The notes beneath the pieces were generated by a model. It was given only the letters and a program-made list of their open reading frames with translations, had not been told where the DNA came from and did not search any database. This document shows, piece after piece, positions 18,479 through 26,555 of a stretch of 37,654 bases of DNA; position 1 is the first letter of the stretch, and the number at the start of each line of letters is the position of its first letter. The translations under genes and the position numbers were made by a program. This DNA comes from an uncultured Chlorobiaceae bacterium. Lineage in GTDB: Bacteria; Bacteroidota; Chlorobiia; Chlorobiales; Chlorobiaceae. The stretch covers positions 1-37,654 of the forward strand of contig CAJEXQ010000019.1 in assembly GCA_903994635.1 (NCBI GenBank). The letters are read 5' to 3'.

Positions 18479-18654
18479 GGTTGCAGTAATAAATTACATA
18501 AGTGTGCGAATGATCATGAGCTGAAACTTGGCATGTTGCTATATTACAGCCATTGTTTTATCTTGGTGGTTCATTGTCGAATCGTCTTCAAACCGTTCAA
18601 AAATGTACACTTTTTTGCTTTCACCCCAATACCGTAAAAGGGAAAAAAGCTGTA

Positions 18655-19644
18655 ATGAACCAAACAAGCCCTAAACCGGCTCCAAAAAGGCAATATGGAA
18701 GTACATATCAGATGAATCAGAACAATACCAAAAACTCTACGGGTCAGGAGAGCCATAAGCTGATAACGCTCGAAAATGCTTATGCCTACTGCCGTCAGAT
18801 TTCTAAAAAGCACGCCAAAACCTTCTACCTTGCCAGCCTCTTTCTGCCAAAAAAACAGCAGAACCCTATTTTTGCCATCTACGCCCTGCTGCGCACCGTC
18901 GATGACGTTGTTGATATGGCAGAGGAGAAACTGGCAAAGGGCCTGATCACCAGAGAAGAGATCTATCGGATGCTGGAGGGCTGGAAATCGAAACTCAAAG
19001 CCTGCTATGCAGGAAAAGTTGATAACGATCAAATCATGATGGCCTGGCACGACACCCTGAAAAACTATTCCATTCCGATAGAGCTTCCCCTTGATCTGAT
19101 GGATGGGGTCGCCATGGATATTGAGTTCAAACCCTTCGAAACCTTTGACGAACTCTATGTCTACTGCTACAAGGTCGCCGCGGTGGTTGGTCTGATGACC
19201 TCCGAAATTTTTGGCTACGGTGACAAACAAGCGCTCCAACATGCCATAGAACTGGGCATAGCCATGCAGTTAACCAATATTCTGCGTGATGTCGGCGAAG
19301 ATGTTGATCGAGGGAGAATCTATCTTCCACTTGAAGATCTGCGCCGTTTCAACTATTCAAGTGAAGAGCTGATGCAGAAAACCATGAACGACAACTTCCT
19401 CAATCTGATGAAGTTTCAAGTCGAACGGGCAAGAGGCTACTACCGCTCCTCCGAAAAAGGGATACCCATGCTTGAAAAACGAAGCCGCTTTGGTGTCGCC
19501 ATCAGCAGCATCAACTACGGCAATATTTTAACCGCTATCGAAAAAAACCGGTACGATGTCTTTTCAAAAAGAGCCTATCGCTCTTTTTTCCAGAAAATAA
19601 GCACCATTCCCTACGTCTGGCTGAAAACCCGTACCTGCTCCTGA
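18655..19644 (+). CDS. crtB: Phytoene/squalene synthase family enzyme (probable phytoene synthase)
   Basis: From the ATG at 18655 the product is 329 residues; AGGGAAA lies about 11 bases upstream. The frame is open to 18553, but the earlier 34 residues are unlike the family, and an ATG at 18712 is also possible. These enzymes couple two prenyl diphosphates head to head; phytoene synthase makes the first C40 carotenoid precursor. The two Asp-rich Mg-binding motifs are RTVDDVVDMAEE (~residue 80) and NILRDVGEDVDRGRIYLP (~205). HAKTFYLASLFLP and EIFGYG complete the signature. A green sulfur bacterium needs carotenoids for its chlorosomes, so crtB is likely, though a squalene-synthase relative cannot be excluded from sequence alone. 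Confidence 0.85.
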   Translation: MNQTSPKPAPKRQYGSTYQMNQNNTKNSTGQESHKLITLENAYAYCRQISKKHAKTFYLASLFLPKKQQNPIFAIYALLRTVDDVVDMAEEKLAKGLITREEIYRMLEGWKSKLKACYAGKVDNDQIMMAWHDTLKNYSIPIELPLDLMDGVAMDIEFKPFETFDELYVYCYKVAAVVGLMTSEIFGYGDKQALQHAIELGIAMQLTNILRDVGEDVDRGRIYLPLEDLRRFNYSSEELMQKTMNDNFLNLMKFQVERARGYYRSSEKGIPMLEKRSRFGVAISSINYGNILTAIEKNRYDVFSKRAYRSFFQKISTIPYVWLKTRTCS

Positions 19645-19709
19645 CCGACTGGAGCATTGAGACTCACCATATTTTTTAACTAACAGAATTTCAGAGGCCG
19701 CCGACCATC

Positions 19710-21245
19710 ATGCAGAAAGAGAACGAACCGAACAAGAATACCCAGGAACAACCAGCCCCGATTTCGCTGAACGACCAGATGCAGCGCCGTCTTGAAGAGC
19801 GCCAGCAGCTTATGGATGCGGGAGTCAACCCCTACCCCACCCACTTTGAGGTCACCCACTCTTCCGGTGAGATCATCACCAATTTCGTGGAAGAGGCCAA
19901 AACGCCGGTCTCTGTGGCTGGACGCATCATGACCATCCGAAAAATGGGCAAAGCTTCCTTTTTCCACATCCAGGACTCCGCAGACCGAATCCAGATCTAT
20001 ATGAAAAAGGATGAGGTAGGCGACGCTACCTACGACACCTTCAAACTACTCGACATCGGCGACATCATCGGCATCAAGGGCTTTACCTTCAAAACCAGAA
20101 CCGGCGAAATCTCCGTCCATGCTGAGTCGCTGGAGCTGCTCACCAAATCGCTGCGCCCCATCCCCGTCGCCAAAGAAAAAGAGGTCGACGGCGAAAAGGT
20201 CGTTTTTGATGCCTTCAGCGACAAGGAGCTTCGTTACCGCCAGCGCTATGTTGACCTGATTGTCAATCCGGAGGTCAAAGAGACCTTTATCAAGCGGAGC
20301 GCCATCGTCTCCTTCATGCGCAACTCCTTTACGGGCAACGGATGGCTTGAGGTCGAAACCCCGATTTTGCAGCCCATCTACGGTGGCGCCGCAGCCCGTC
20401 CCTTTACCACGCACCACAATGCGCTCGACATGCAACTCTACCTGCGCATTGCCAACGAACTCTACCTCAAACGGCTCATCGTCGGCGGTTTTGACGGCGT
20501 CTTTGAGTTTGCCAAAGATTTCCGCAACGAAGGGATCGACCGCTTCCACAACCCCGAATTCACCCAGGTTGAGCTCTACGTTGCCTACAAGGATTACAAC
20601 TGGATGATGAAAATGGTCGAAGAGCTCTTCAGCCATACCGCCCTCGCGGTCAACAAGAGCGAAATCACCACCTTTCTCGGCAACGACATCAGCCTCAAGC
20701 CACCCTTTCGCCGCCTGAGCATTATTGACGCCATTGCCGAATACACCGGCAAAAATATTGCTGGCCAGTCAGAAGAGCAGCTTCGCTACACAGCCAAAGA
20801 TCTCGGTCTCGAACTCGACCCGAAAATCAGCAGCGGCAAAATTATCGACGAAATTTTTGGTGAATTTGTGGAACCAAAGCTCATTCAGCCAACCTTCATC
20901 ATCGACTACCCCACCGAGATGTCGCCCCTGGCCAAGGAGCACCCCTCACAGCCCGGCATTGTTGAACGCTTTGAATTGATCATCGGCGGCAAAGAGGTCT
21001 GCAACTCCTTCTCCGAACTGAACGACCCCGTCATCCAGCGCGAAAGACTGGAGTCGCAGGCCAAACTAAGGCAGCGCGGCGACGAAGAGGCAATGATTGT
21101 CGACGAAGACTTCCTCCGCGCCATTGAGTACGGTATGCCTCCATGCGCCGGTATCGGCATTGGTATTGACCGCCTGGTAATGATTCTTACGGGGCAGGAT
21201 TCCATCAGGGAGGTTATCTTCTTTCCGCATCTGAAGCCGGAGTAG
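19710..21245 (+). CDS. lysS: Lysyl-tRNA synthetase, class II
   Basis: The product is 511 residues, normal for bacterial LysRS. It charges tRNA-Lys. The N-terminal OB-fold anticodon-binding domain includes [21 protein letters not shown]. Class II motif 1 is around [21 protein letters not shown]. Motif 2 is [19 protein letters not shown], and motif 3 is [15 protein letters not shown]. The stop lies four bases before an ATG that opens the relic of an HI0074-type gene. The frame is clean throughout. A mild rise in GC-ending codons compared with neighbours is consistent with high expression. Confidence 0.96.
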   Translation: MQKENEPNKNTQEQPAPISLNDQMQRRLEERQQLMDAGVNPYPTHFEVTHSSGEIITNFVEEAKTPVSVAGRIMTIRKMGKASFFHIQDSADRIQIYMKKDEVGDATYDTFKLLDIGDIIGIKGFTFKTRTGEISVHAESLELLTKSLRPIPVAKEKEVDGEKVVFDAFSDKELRYRQRYVDLIVNPEVKETFIKRSAIVSFMRNSFTGNGWLEVETPILQPIYGGAAARPFTTHHNALDMQLYLRIANELYLKRLIVGGFDGVFEFAKDFRNEGIDRFHNPEFTQVELYVAYKDYNWMMKMVEELFSHTALAVNKSEITTFLGNDISLKPPFRRLSIIDAIAEYTGKNIAGQSEEQLRYTAKDLGLELDPKISSGKIIDEIFGEFVEPKLIQPTFIIDYPTEMSPLAKEHPSQPGIVERFELIIGGKEVCNSFSELNDPVIQRERLESQAKLRQRGDEEAMIVDEDFLRAIEYGMPPCAGIGIGIDRLVMILTGQDSIREVIFFPHLKPE

Positions 21246-21249
21246 AGTC

Positions 21250-21381
21250 ATGAAACTTGATCTGAGCAGCCTGATAAAAGCGATTGCCTCACTCGAAAAG
21301 TCGATCAACAGTTATCAGCATATCTGTAATTCGAGACAATACGCGCTTTGCGCTACTCGGCATCCGATGACCGGTCGCTGA
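21250..21381 (+). pseudogene. 5' relic of an HI0074-type nucleotidyltransferase-substrate-binding gene
   Basis: Directly after lysS an ATG with GGAG seven bases upstream opens a 43-codon frame. It begins MKLDLSSLIKAIASLEKS, a characteristic N-terminus of HI0074/HEPN-type proteins that pair with small MNT nucleotidyltransferases as toxin-antitoxin-like modules. After about codon 24 the similarity ends and the frame runs into the hairpin repeat. It seems to be the stump of a gene once co-transcribed with lysS and cut when the minus-strand NACHT locus or the repeat came to lie next to it. The assignment rests on the short N-terminal match. Confidence 0.5.
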
Positions 21382-23940
21382 GTAGGCCGAAGGCCGTATC
21401 GAAGCGCGCTCAAAAGCAAAGCCGGAATGAGCAGCCAACTGACTACGGGACGAACACCAGGCGGAAGCCATCACCGCTGCTCCGGCCGTCGGGGGGGTGC
21501 CGTTGCTGCGATCAGCCGACCGACAGCCCTCGGCGCTGCCGTTCCAGCTCCCGCCACGAAGAACACGGCGCGAACCAACTGAATCGCTGCACCACTCAAA
21601 CACATTGCCTGCCATATCGTACAGCCCTTCGGGGGTGGTGCCTTCAGGATAACGACCAACCGGGGTTGTGGTGCCTTCATTCTCATCATAATTTGCCAGT
21701 TTTGGGGTTGGCTCTGCATTTCCCCAAGGATAGAGACGACCCTCCTTGCCTGCCGCTACATATTCCCACTCCCTCTCTTCCAGCAAACGATAGCGCTGAG
21801 TTTCACCGCCATTGTCCTCAAGAAGCGAAAGCCAGAGAGCGCAGGCCCGGGCATCATACCAGCTTACACCAACCACCGGCTGATCATCCTTGTTGAACCG
21901 CTTGTCGTCATCATAACGGGATCGAAAAAGCGTGACAGGATCTTTTTTACCCTTGATGAGATAGTCGCTGAATCCATCGATTGGACGTGCCTTTTCATAC
22001 AGAACTTCCAGATAAGTTGCGACCAGCAGGTTATTGGCAAATTCAATCTTGTTTCCCATGAGATAGCTGATGAAGCAGCGGTAAAGACGATTCGTCACCG
22101 TGTATTTGGCAACGTAAAGGTCTGGCGCTGTTTCCGGCTTTTTTGTCACAGAGTAGTTGAAGGTTCCGCCCGGTATCAGGATATAGTCGGCACCAAGCTT
22201 GTCCGTCATTAAACCTGCTGAGCCAACTGTTGGCTCTTTGCCAAGGCCCGATTCCCTGAACTGCTGCAACAGATTACGGACATTTGCAACATGGGTATCA
22301 AACTGGCCGATCCCCTCAAGAGACTTGAGCAGGTATCGCTGCCGGTTCAGCGTGGTCGCCTGGTCAAGCAATTTACTCTTCAGTGCATCAATCTTCTTCT
22401 GCGGCGCCTCCCTGATGAGTGTATCCAGCAAATCCTGCTGCTTCTGCGTCATGTCGGCGCTGACCGTCGAGTCGAAAAGCCTCTGCATAAAGGAGTCAAA
22501 GGTTTCGGCATCAACCTGGCCAATAAAAAAGCGGAGTGGCTCTTCCCACCAGTCGTTGCCGAAATACTCCACCAGCGTCATGATACGGCCCTCATGCTTG
22601 AGATCTTTGTTGAGCTGATGACCTGCCATATACTCACGGAATGATTTATGGCGGAACACATACTCCCTGTCGCCATACTCAACCAGCAGCCCGGCACGAT
22701 CAACAAGATTTTTACAGAAAGCCGATGCTGAAGGTGCATGATCGAGCGTATCGAGCTGCACTTGCATCTGCTGCTGCATGGCCTCCCGCGCAACCTCATC
22801 TTTTCCAAGGAGCTCCTGCATCCAGAGCGAAACCGGGGCCAGCACACGCAAAGCCTCATTAGCCGGAAGCAGAGGCTTAATCTCTTTTTGCCTGTCGCGA
22901 TAATCGAGAATATAGTTCAGGGCGGCCTCGTACAGTTCACCCCGAGTTCCCGGAAGAAACTCCCTCTCTTTCCAGAGAATCGCCATAATCTGCAACAGCA
23001 TGGGCACCCGTGCCAGTGTCTGTAAACTTTTGTTTCCTTCACGGCCCAAAAACTCGATGATTGTTTTTGCTTTTTGTAGAACCTTCTGTTTCTGGAGATC
23101 CTTCCACCTTTCCGCTGTTATTTTTGCTGGTGGCAATTCAGCAAGAAGGGCTGCACTGAACCAATTCTCCAGAAATTCTGCCTGCTGCTCCGCTGTAAAG
23201 TCCATAATATCGGCCCTTGTATGGAGCGAAGCAAGCTCAATCCCCTCCCCCTTCCGGTACCCTGTAGCGCGGGAGGTTACCACAACACGCGCATGGGTAA
23301 AGCGGGAGACTATCCGGTCAATCCAGGCACAGGCCCTGATGCGCTGTTCGGGATCGCTGATTTCATCAAGGCCATCAAAGAGGAGCACTGTTTTGCGGTT
23401 TTTAAGCCACTCGGCAAAGCGGCTCTCCTCAATATCCAAAAAGTGAGTTTCAGACCACATAAAGAGTTGGCGGGAGAGCGGAGCAAAGGTTGAGCCTTGC
23501 TCTATCAGTTCTCGCGGCGGGAGAAAAAAGGGGAGAACCGCTTCAGTGAAGCCAAGTTTTTTATACTCCTCTTTTTTGAGGCATGTCAGTGCGTAATGTT
23601 TGAGCAGCGTGGTTTTGCCGGAACCGGGGTCGCCAATAACCAGTAAGAGGCGTTTCTTCGCAAAAACCAGCCGCATCACCTCTTCGGGAGTGCGGATCTG
23701 CTCCTCCTTGAGTGCCTCATGGGGAAGGTTGGCATCGTTAAACCGCCGGTCGCTCCGCCAGGTTTCGGAGATGTGCAGAGAGACAAAGGTTTCGGTTAAC
23801 CCTACAGGAATATTCTCAAGAGCGTGGGTGCCAAGCAGGCTGATTTTGCACAGATCCTCCATGAGAGCAGCCTGATAGCTTTCAACTGAATCGTTATCAT
23901 CCGTGATACTCTCCCTTGCATCCGCTGAACCCTGCAGCAT
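21289..23940 (-). CDS. NLR-like NACHT ATPase with C-terminal SUMF1/FGE (C-type lectin) domain, 3' frameshifted
   Basis: The open frame gives 883 residues. Residues ~95-250 are a NACHT STAND ATPase: Walker A GDPGSGKTTLL (103-113), Walker B VLLFDGLDEIS (185-194) and sensor RVVVTSRATGYR. Helical NACHT-associated regions follow to ~570, including FRHKSFREYMAGHQL. Residues ~580 onward are a formylglycine-generating-enzyme/SUMF1 domain: YILIPGGTFNYS, VGVSWYDARACA, LLEEREWEYVAAG, YDMAGNVFEWCSD and LRGGSWN. The family end GFRLVFVP is not in this frame; it lies in another frame after a C7 tract (plus-strand G7 at 21491-21497) and would stop at 21443. The last ~50 residues given by this frame are therefore spurious. 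The same frame also stays open upstream of the ATG to about 24178 with protein-like sequence, so the 5' end is disrupted too. STAND/NACHT proteins with such domains act in phage defence or self/non-self sensing; its role here is inferred. Confidence 0.8.
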   Translation of the reverse strand: MLQGSADARESITDDNDSVESYQAALMEDLCKISLLGTHALENIPVGLTETFVSLHISETWRSDRRFNDANLPHEALKEEQIRTPEEVMRLVFAKKRLLLVIGDPGSGKTTLLKHYALTCLKKEEYKKLGFTEAVLPFFLPPRELIEQGSTFAPLSRQLFMWSETHFLDIEESRFAEWLKNRKTVLLFDGLDEISDPEQRIRACAWIDRIVSRFTHARVVVTSRATGYRKGEGIELASLHTRADIMDFTAEQQAEFLENWFSAALLAELPPAKITAERWKDLQKQKVLQKAKTIIEFLGREGNKSLQTLARVPMLLQIMAILWKEREFLPGTRGELYEAALNYILDYRDRQKEIKPLLPANEALRVLAPVSLWMQELLGKDEVAREAMQQQMQVQLDTLDHAPSASAFCKNLVDRAGLLVEYGDREYVFRHKSFREYMAGHQLNKDLKHEGRIMTLVEYFGNDWWEEPLRFFIGQVDAETFDSFMQRLFDSTVSADMTQKQQDLLDTLIREAPQKKIDALKSKLLDQATTLNRQRYLLKSLEGIGQFDTHVANVRNLLQQFRESGLGKEPTVGSAGLMTDKLGADYILIPGGTFNYSVTKKPETAPDLYVAKYTVTNRLYRCFISYLMGNKIEFANNLLVATYLEVLYEKARPIDGFSDYLIKGKKDPVTLFRSRYDDDKRFNKDDQPVVGVSWYDARACALWLSLLEDNGGETQRYRLLEEREWEYVAAGKEGRLYPWGNAEPTPKLANYDENEGTTTPVGRYPEGTTPEGLYDMAGNVFEWCSDSVGSRRVLRGGSWNGSAEGCRSADRSNGTPPTAGAAVMASAWCSSRSQLAAHSGFAFERASIRPSAYSATGHRMPSSAKRVLSRITDMLITVDRLFE
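21342..21408. repeat. Imperfect inverted-repeat hairpin downstream of the NACHT gene
   Basis: CGCGCTTTG (21342-21350) pairs with CGAAGCGCG (21400-21408) at 8 of 9 positions, and CTACTCGGC (21353-21361) pairs with GCTGAGTAG (21377-21385) at 8 of 9. The central part holds another small palindrome (GGCCGAAGGCC at 21385-21395). It resembles dispersed intergenic hairpin repeats and lies about 35 bases beyond the restored stop of the NACHT/SUMF1 gene. It could act as a terminator, or as the hairpin that often follows a DGR variable region; both are inference. Confidence 0.6.
21443..21565 (-). other. Candidate DGR variable region at the SUMF1 C-terminus
   Basis: Read on the minus strand with the C-tract shift corrected, the tail runs LRGGSWNGSAEGCRSADRS, then a TPDG/TPPDG segment, RSSGDGFRLVFVP and stop. 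It fits the C-type-lectin variable-region layout in which template AAC/AAT codons are mutagenised. The deviating codons are GGC, AGC, GAT, GGC, AGC, AGC, GGT and GAT, all reachable from AAC or AAT by A-to-G changes. The fixed residues between them (GGSW, CRSA, GFRL) match the usual scaffold. A hairpin follows ~35 bases on. No template repeat or reverse transcriptase is seen in this window, so any driver would be elsewhere. The pattern is seen; the retroelement link is inference. Confidence 0.5.
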
Positions 23941-24047
23941 GCGTCCCGGTATTGTAAAACTCCGGGTATATGAGGGCGAGGGAAAGATACCGGTATCAAG
24001 CGTCCACTTTTCGACCGGGGTATCTTCGTAGCGAATGGGGAAAATAG

Positions 24048-25154
24048 TTACCTGATTCCCGTAGTAAGTGGCGTAAAGTGCGCGGTTTGGCCACTGCCTT
24101 GTCTGCCAGGCACAATGAACAAACGCTCTTTGCCAAGCCCGGCGGCTTTGAGCAGGGCATCGAAAAATTGCGTTGCCTGCTCATACTCTCTTGCTTTGCC
24201 GTTCTTTGCGATATCACCGGTTGCAAAAATCAGGTCAGGTGCATGACCCTCCTGCCTGAACCACTTGACCGATTCGACAAGGGAACGAAGAATAACCTCC
24301 TGATCGTAAGGGGCGCAGTCACTCAGGTGGAAGTCCGAAACATGCAGCCAGGTAACCGCACTGGCAAGCTCGCCCGTTATTTTCAGAGCCTCTTGATAGC
24401 CTTGAAGGGCTGCTGTTGACTCATTCATGGTTGACTGTATCTTCGCCAGGTTGTTGAGGGTTGCAGCCACATAGGGCAAATAGGTCGAAGGGTTGGTATT
24501 GGCAAGCTCGCGATAGAGGCTCAGCGCTTCCTGATACCCTTTTTCAGCAGAGGTGAAATCGTTTTGGGCAGCATCCACTTGCGCCAGGTTGCCCAGCGTT
24601 GCGGCAACATCTGACAGAAAGGTAGAAGATGTGCTTCGGGCAAGCTCCCGGTAAATTTCCAGTGCCTCACGATAGCCACGCCCGGCTGCGGAAAAATCGT
24701 TCAGCGCCACTTGCAAACCCGCAAGCTTGCCAAGCGTTCCGGCAATATGAGTTTGGTGGCTTTGCGGATTGGTGCGCTCCAGCTCACGACAGCTTTTCAG
24801 ATTCTTTATTTCTACCGCTTTTTCATGGAGCAATCGAGCTTTTTCAGCCTCCCCCAGAAAGCTGAAATCAAGACCAGTCAGGATAAGTCCAGCGGTATCG
24901 GGATATTTTTTTTGGAGACTGCGCAACTGCTCCGCAGGATAGAGCCCCTCGCCATCCTTTTGCCAGTCGTGGATATGGATGGTTTTACCTCTCCCCAGCA
25001 GGCGAAACCGAAGTGCTTTATTGAAATCTTGCTGTACAAACTCATCGTTGGTAACAGCAAATAAAAACGCGCCCCGACTGGTTTCCAGAAAAAAACGCTC
25101 GGCATTCTTGCTGTTTTCAGCATACTCATTCGGTTCTGCGTTCATACTGCTCAT
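24048..25154 (-). CDS. TPR protein running into a truncated metallophosphoesterase domain
   Basis: The product is 368 residues. The N-terminal ~130 residues are unassigned (ERFFLETSRGAFLFAVTNDEF, a possible effector-like or sensor segment). Residues ~135-265 are about three TPR-like repeats of ~50 residues, with units such as ATLGNLAQVDAAQNDFTSAE. At ~266 the protein changes to VTWLHVSDFHLSD, the first block of calcineurin-like phosphoesterases, then IFATGDIAKNGK, the second. Where VPGNHDVDR would follow, the frame reads VPGRQGSGQ and stops, so the NHD, HH and GHxH blocks are missing. The start overlaps the stop of the ATPase relic (ATGA). Probably a decayed part of a TPR / phosphoesterase-NACHT system; the enzyme cannot be active as read. 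Confidence 0.68.
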   Translation of the reverse strand: MSSMNAEPNEYAENSKNAERFFLETSRGAFLFAVTNDEFVQQDFNKALRFRLLGRGKTIHIHDWQKDGEGLYPAEQLRSLQKKYPDTAGLILTGLDFSFLGEAEKARLLHEKAVEIKNLKSCRELERTNPQSHQTHIAGTLGKLAGLQVALNDFSAAGRGYREALEIYRELARSTSSTFLSDVAATLGNLAQVDAAQNDFTSAEKGYQEALSLYRELANTNPSTYLPYVAATLNNLAKIQSTMNESTAALQGYQEALKITGELASAVTWLHVSDFHLSDCAPYDQEVILRSLVESVKWFRQEGHAPDLIFATGDIAKNGKAREYEQATQFFDALLKAAGLGKERLFIVPGRQGSGQTAHFTPLTTGIR

Positions 25155-25409
25155 GGAATCAGTTTGCGTTCCTGCAAAATACTCCAGACAACCGGATGAA
25201 CATCACACCACACGACTTTTTCCGCAGCCCCGATAACCGGAAAAGAGAATTTTCAGCTTTCCACCCGGATTGTCGAGCAACCGTCTTTTAAGAGACATAA
25301 CAGGGTTATCGCCACGTCCCTCAAACGCATCAACATAGTAGGAGTCAAGCTCATCACCTTTTAACGCACCTGTAGAAAGGCGCTTATATATTGCAGAGAG
25401 ATTTCCCAT
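25151..25409 (-). pseudogene. P-loop ATPase gene reduced to its two ends
   Basis: The ATG at 25409 opens a frame reading MGNLSAIYKRLSTGAL and continuing to KILFSGYRGCGKS, a clear N-terminus ending in a Walker A motif. It then stops at 25203 after five unrelated codons. A second frame, from about 25215 to TGA 25151-25153, reads VHPVVWSILQERKLIP and overlaps the TPR gene start by ATGA, as a true C-terminus in an operon would. The middle, including Walker B, is missing. The simplest account is an internal deletion joining the P-loop to the last ~20 codons out of frame. It was probably an AAA/STAND-like partner of the downstream genes. Confidence 0.65.
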
Positions 25410-25607
25410 CGCACGTCTTGTTCTGTTAAATTGTAGAGGTCAAAATACAAAATATTCCCCCAATCAAAGCCAAAGCAACACACCCTTTCGCCTTGTTCAC
25501 CATGCTGCCAATGCAGTTGTTGCCATCGTGACCTACAGCCACAAAACAGTTTATTCTGTGCTTGAAGCCTAACCTCTCTCCCACTTCAAAGATCACCAGT
25601 CTTCGTT

Positions 25608-26216
25608 TCAGACAGCCTCACCATCAGGCCGAGTAACTCCGGCAATGCCGGAATGCTGGTGGTCAAGATCCGGTTGTAACTTGATCATCTCAATGATTTT
25701 ATGAGCTGCCTGAACTGGATCCAGACCCGATATGTCAACCTGCAGGTCTGCCCGCTTGTAAGTTTTGCCAAAGTAACTCATGTCACGCTTTATCTCCCTC
25801 AGATACAATTTTTTCTCTTTGGGTGACAACTCTTTCTCGATCGGAATGGAATCGATATCGTAAAACTTGAGCCTCTCGACAATATTTTCCGGCTTGTCGG
25901 TAATGGCCACCTTGATGCCACTGCTCTTCTTCAAGGCCTTCAGGTATCCTCCCATCAAACCACTTGGCGGCAATGTTATAACACTCTCCCTGCTCTCAGG
26001 ACGATTCAGTAAATGAGTAAGAGCTTTTGCTGCCTCAATCCGATACCCGTGCATGTTGAAAAATCTGCCCTGCAGGCGCTCAATACTGGTTTGAAAGAAG
26101 GCTTCCACTTCCACATCGAGATCAAAAAAATTTATACCGAGCAATTCGGCAATTATTGGGCCGATGGTTGATTTTCCGACACACCCCACCCCTGTTAAAA
26201 ATATTTGCACCGACAC
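25608..26216 (-). CDS. Shikimate-kinase-like P-loop kinase
   Basis: The product is 202 residues, somewhat longer than housekeeping AroK (~170-190). The Walker A motif is GVGCVGKST at residues 9-17. FFDLDVEVEAFF matches the shikimate-kinase DxD region, and YRIEAAKAL takes the place of the FRxxE substrate motif. The centre lacks the expected GGG segment of AroK: it has PPSGLMGGYLK instead. The C-terminal half (LSPKEKKLYLREIKRDMSYFGKTY) has an RxxxY-like lid. It lies alone among accessory genes, and a relic of a second copy lies at 28471-28559, so it is more likely an accessory kinase of unknown substrate than the pathway enzyme. The start has no strong ribosome site. Confidence 0.7.
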   Translation of the reverse strand: MSVQIFLTGVGCVGKSTIGPIIAELLGINFFDLDVEVEAFFQTSIERLQGRFFNMHGYRIEAAKALTHLLNRPESRESVITLPPSGLMGGYLKALKKSSGIKVAITDKPENIVERLKFYDIDSIPIEKELSPKEKKLYLREIKRDMSYFGKTYKRADLQVDISGLDPVQAAHKIIEMIKLQPDLDHQHSGIAGVTRPDGEAV

Positions 26217-26555
26217 CTCCCGCAGTATTGTTGAGACTGGTTACTTTTGAATAATTTTCTGCCAATATAATCATCGGTGCAGTATGGCATAGTGGTGTGG
26301 CCAGGTAATATTGATATTGCGCCAGAGACCCTTTGGTGCAGATCGATGCCTGCTTGAGAATGTTGATTGAGGATGGTGTGGCAAGATGTGTAAGAGAAAG
26401 TGAATGAAAAATTGAGGCGAGTGAGAAAAAGTGGAAATTGAGCATTTGTATGACTCTGGATAAATCGGTCAATAAACGAGCGAGAAGGCCTGCCGATCTC
26501 GCAAGTTCGGTGCAAAACTGGTTTTTAGCTTGCTACTTTTTGACATTATTGTTAA
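26217..26555. other. Non-coding stretch
   Basis: About 340 bases between the divergent kinase and the higBA locus. The minus-strand frames that cross it have no coding character (few conserved-looking stretches, frequent rare residues) and overlap one another. I see no repeat, RNA gene or clear terminator; it presumably holds the promoters of the two flanking units. Confidence 0.5.

Noticed and set aside
18553..18654. N-terminal extension of the phytoene synthase
   Set aside because: Cys/Phe-rich sequence without conservation; the ATG at 18655 has a better upstream site.
23996..24226. Minus-strand 76-residue frame in the phosphoesterase/NACHT junction
   Set aside because: It is a third frame of the same DNA without family features; the TPR and NACHT frames explain the coding signal.
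25426..25584. 52-codon minus-strand frame from GTG ending in a hydrophobic segment
   Set aside because: There is a possible membrane helix at the end, but no clear ribosome site, no recognised family and no partner; too weak to call.
26122..26515. Two overlapping minus-strand frames upstream of the kinase
   Set aside because: They overlap each other and the kinase, with no coding character, ribosome site or recognisable motif.
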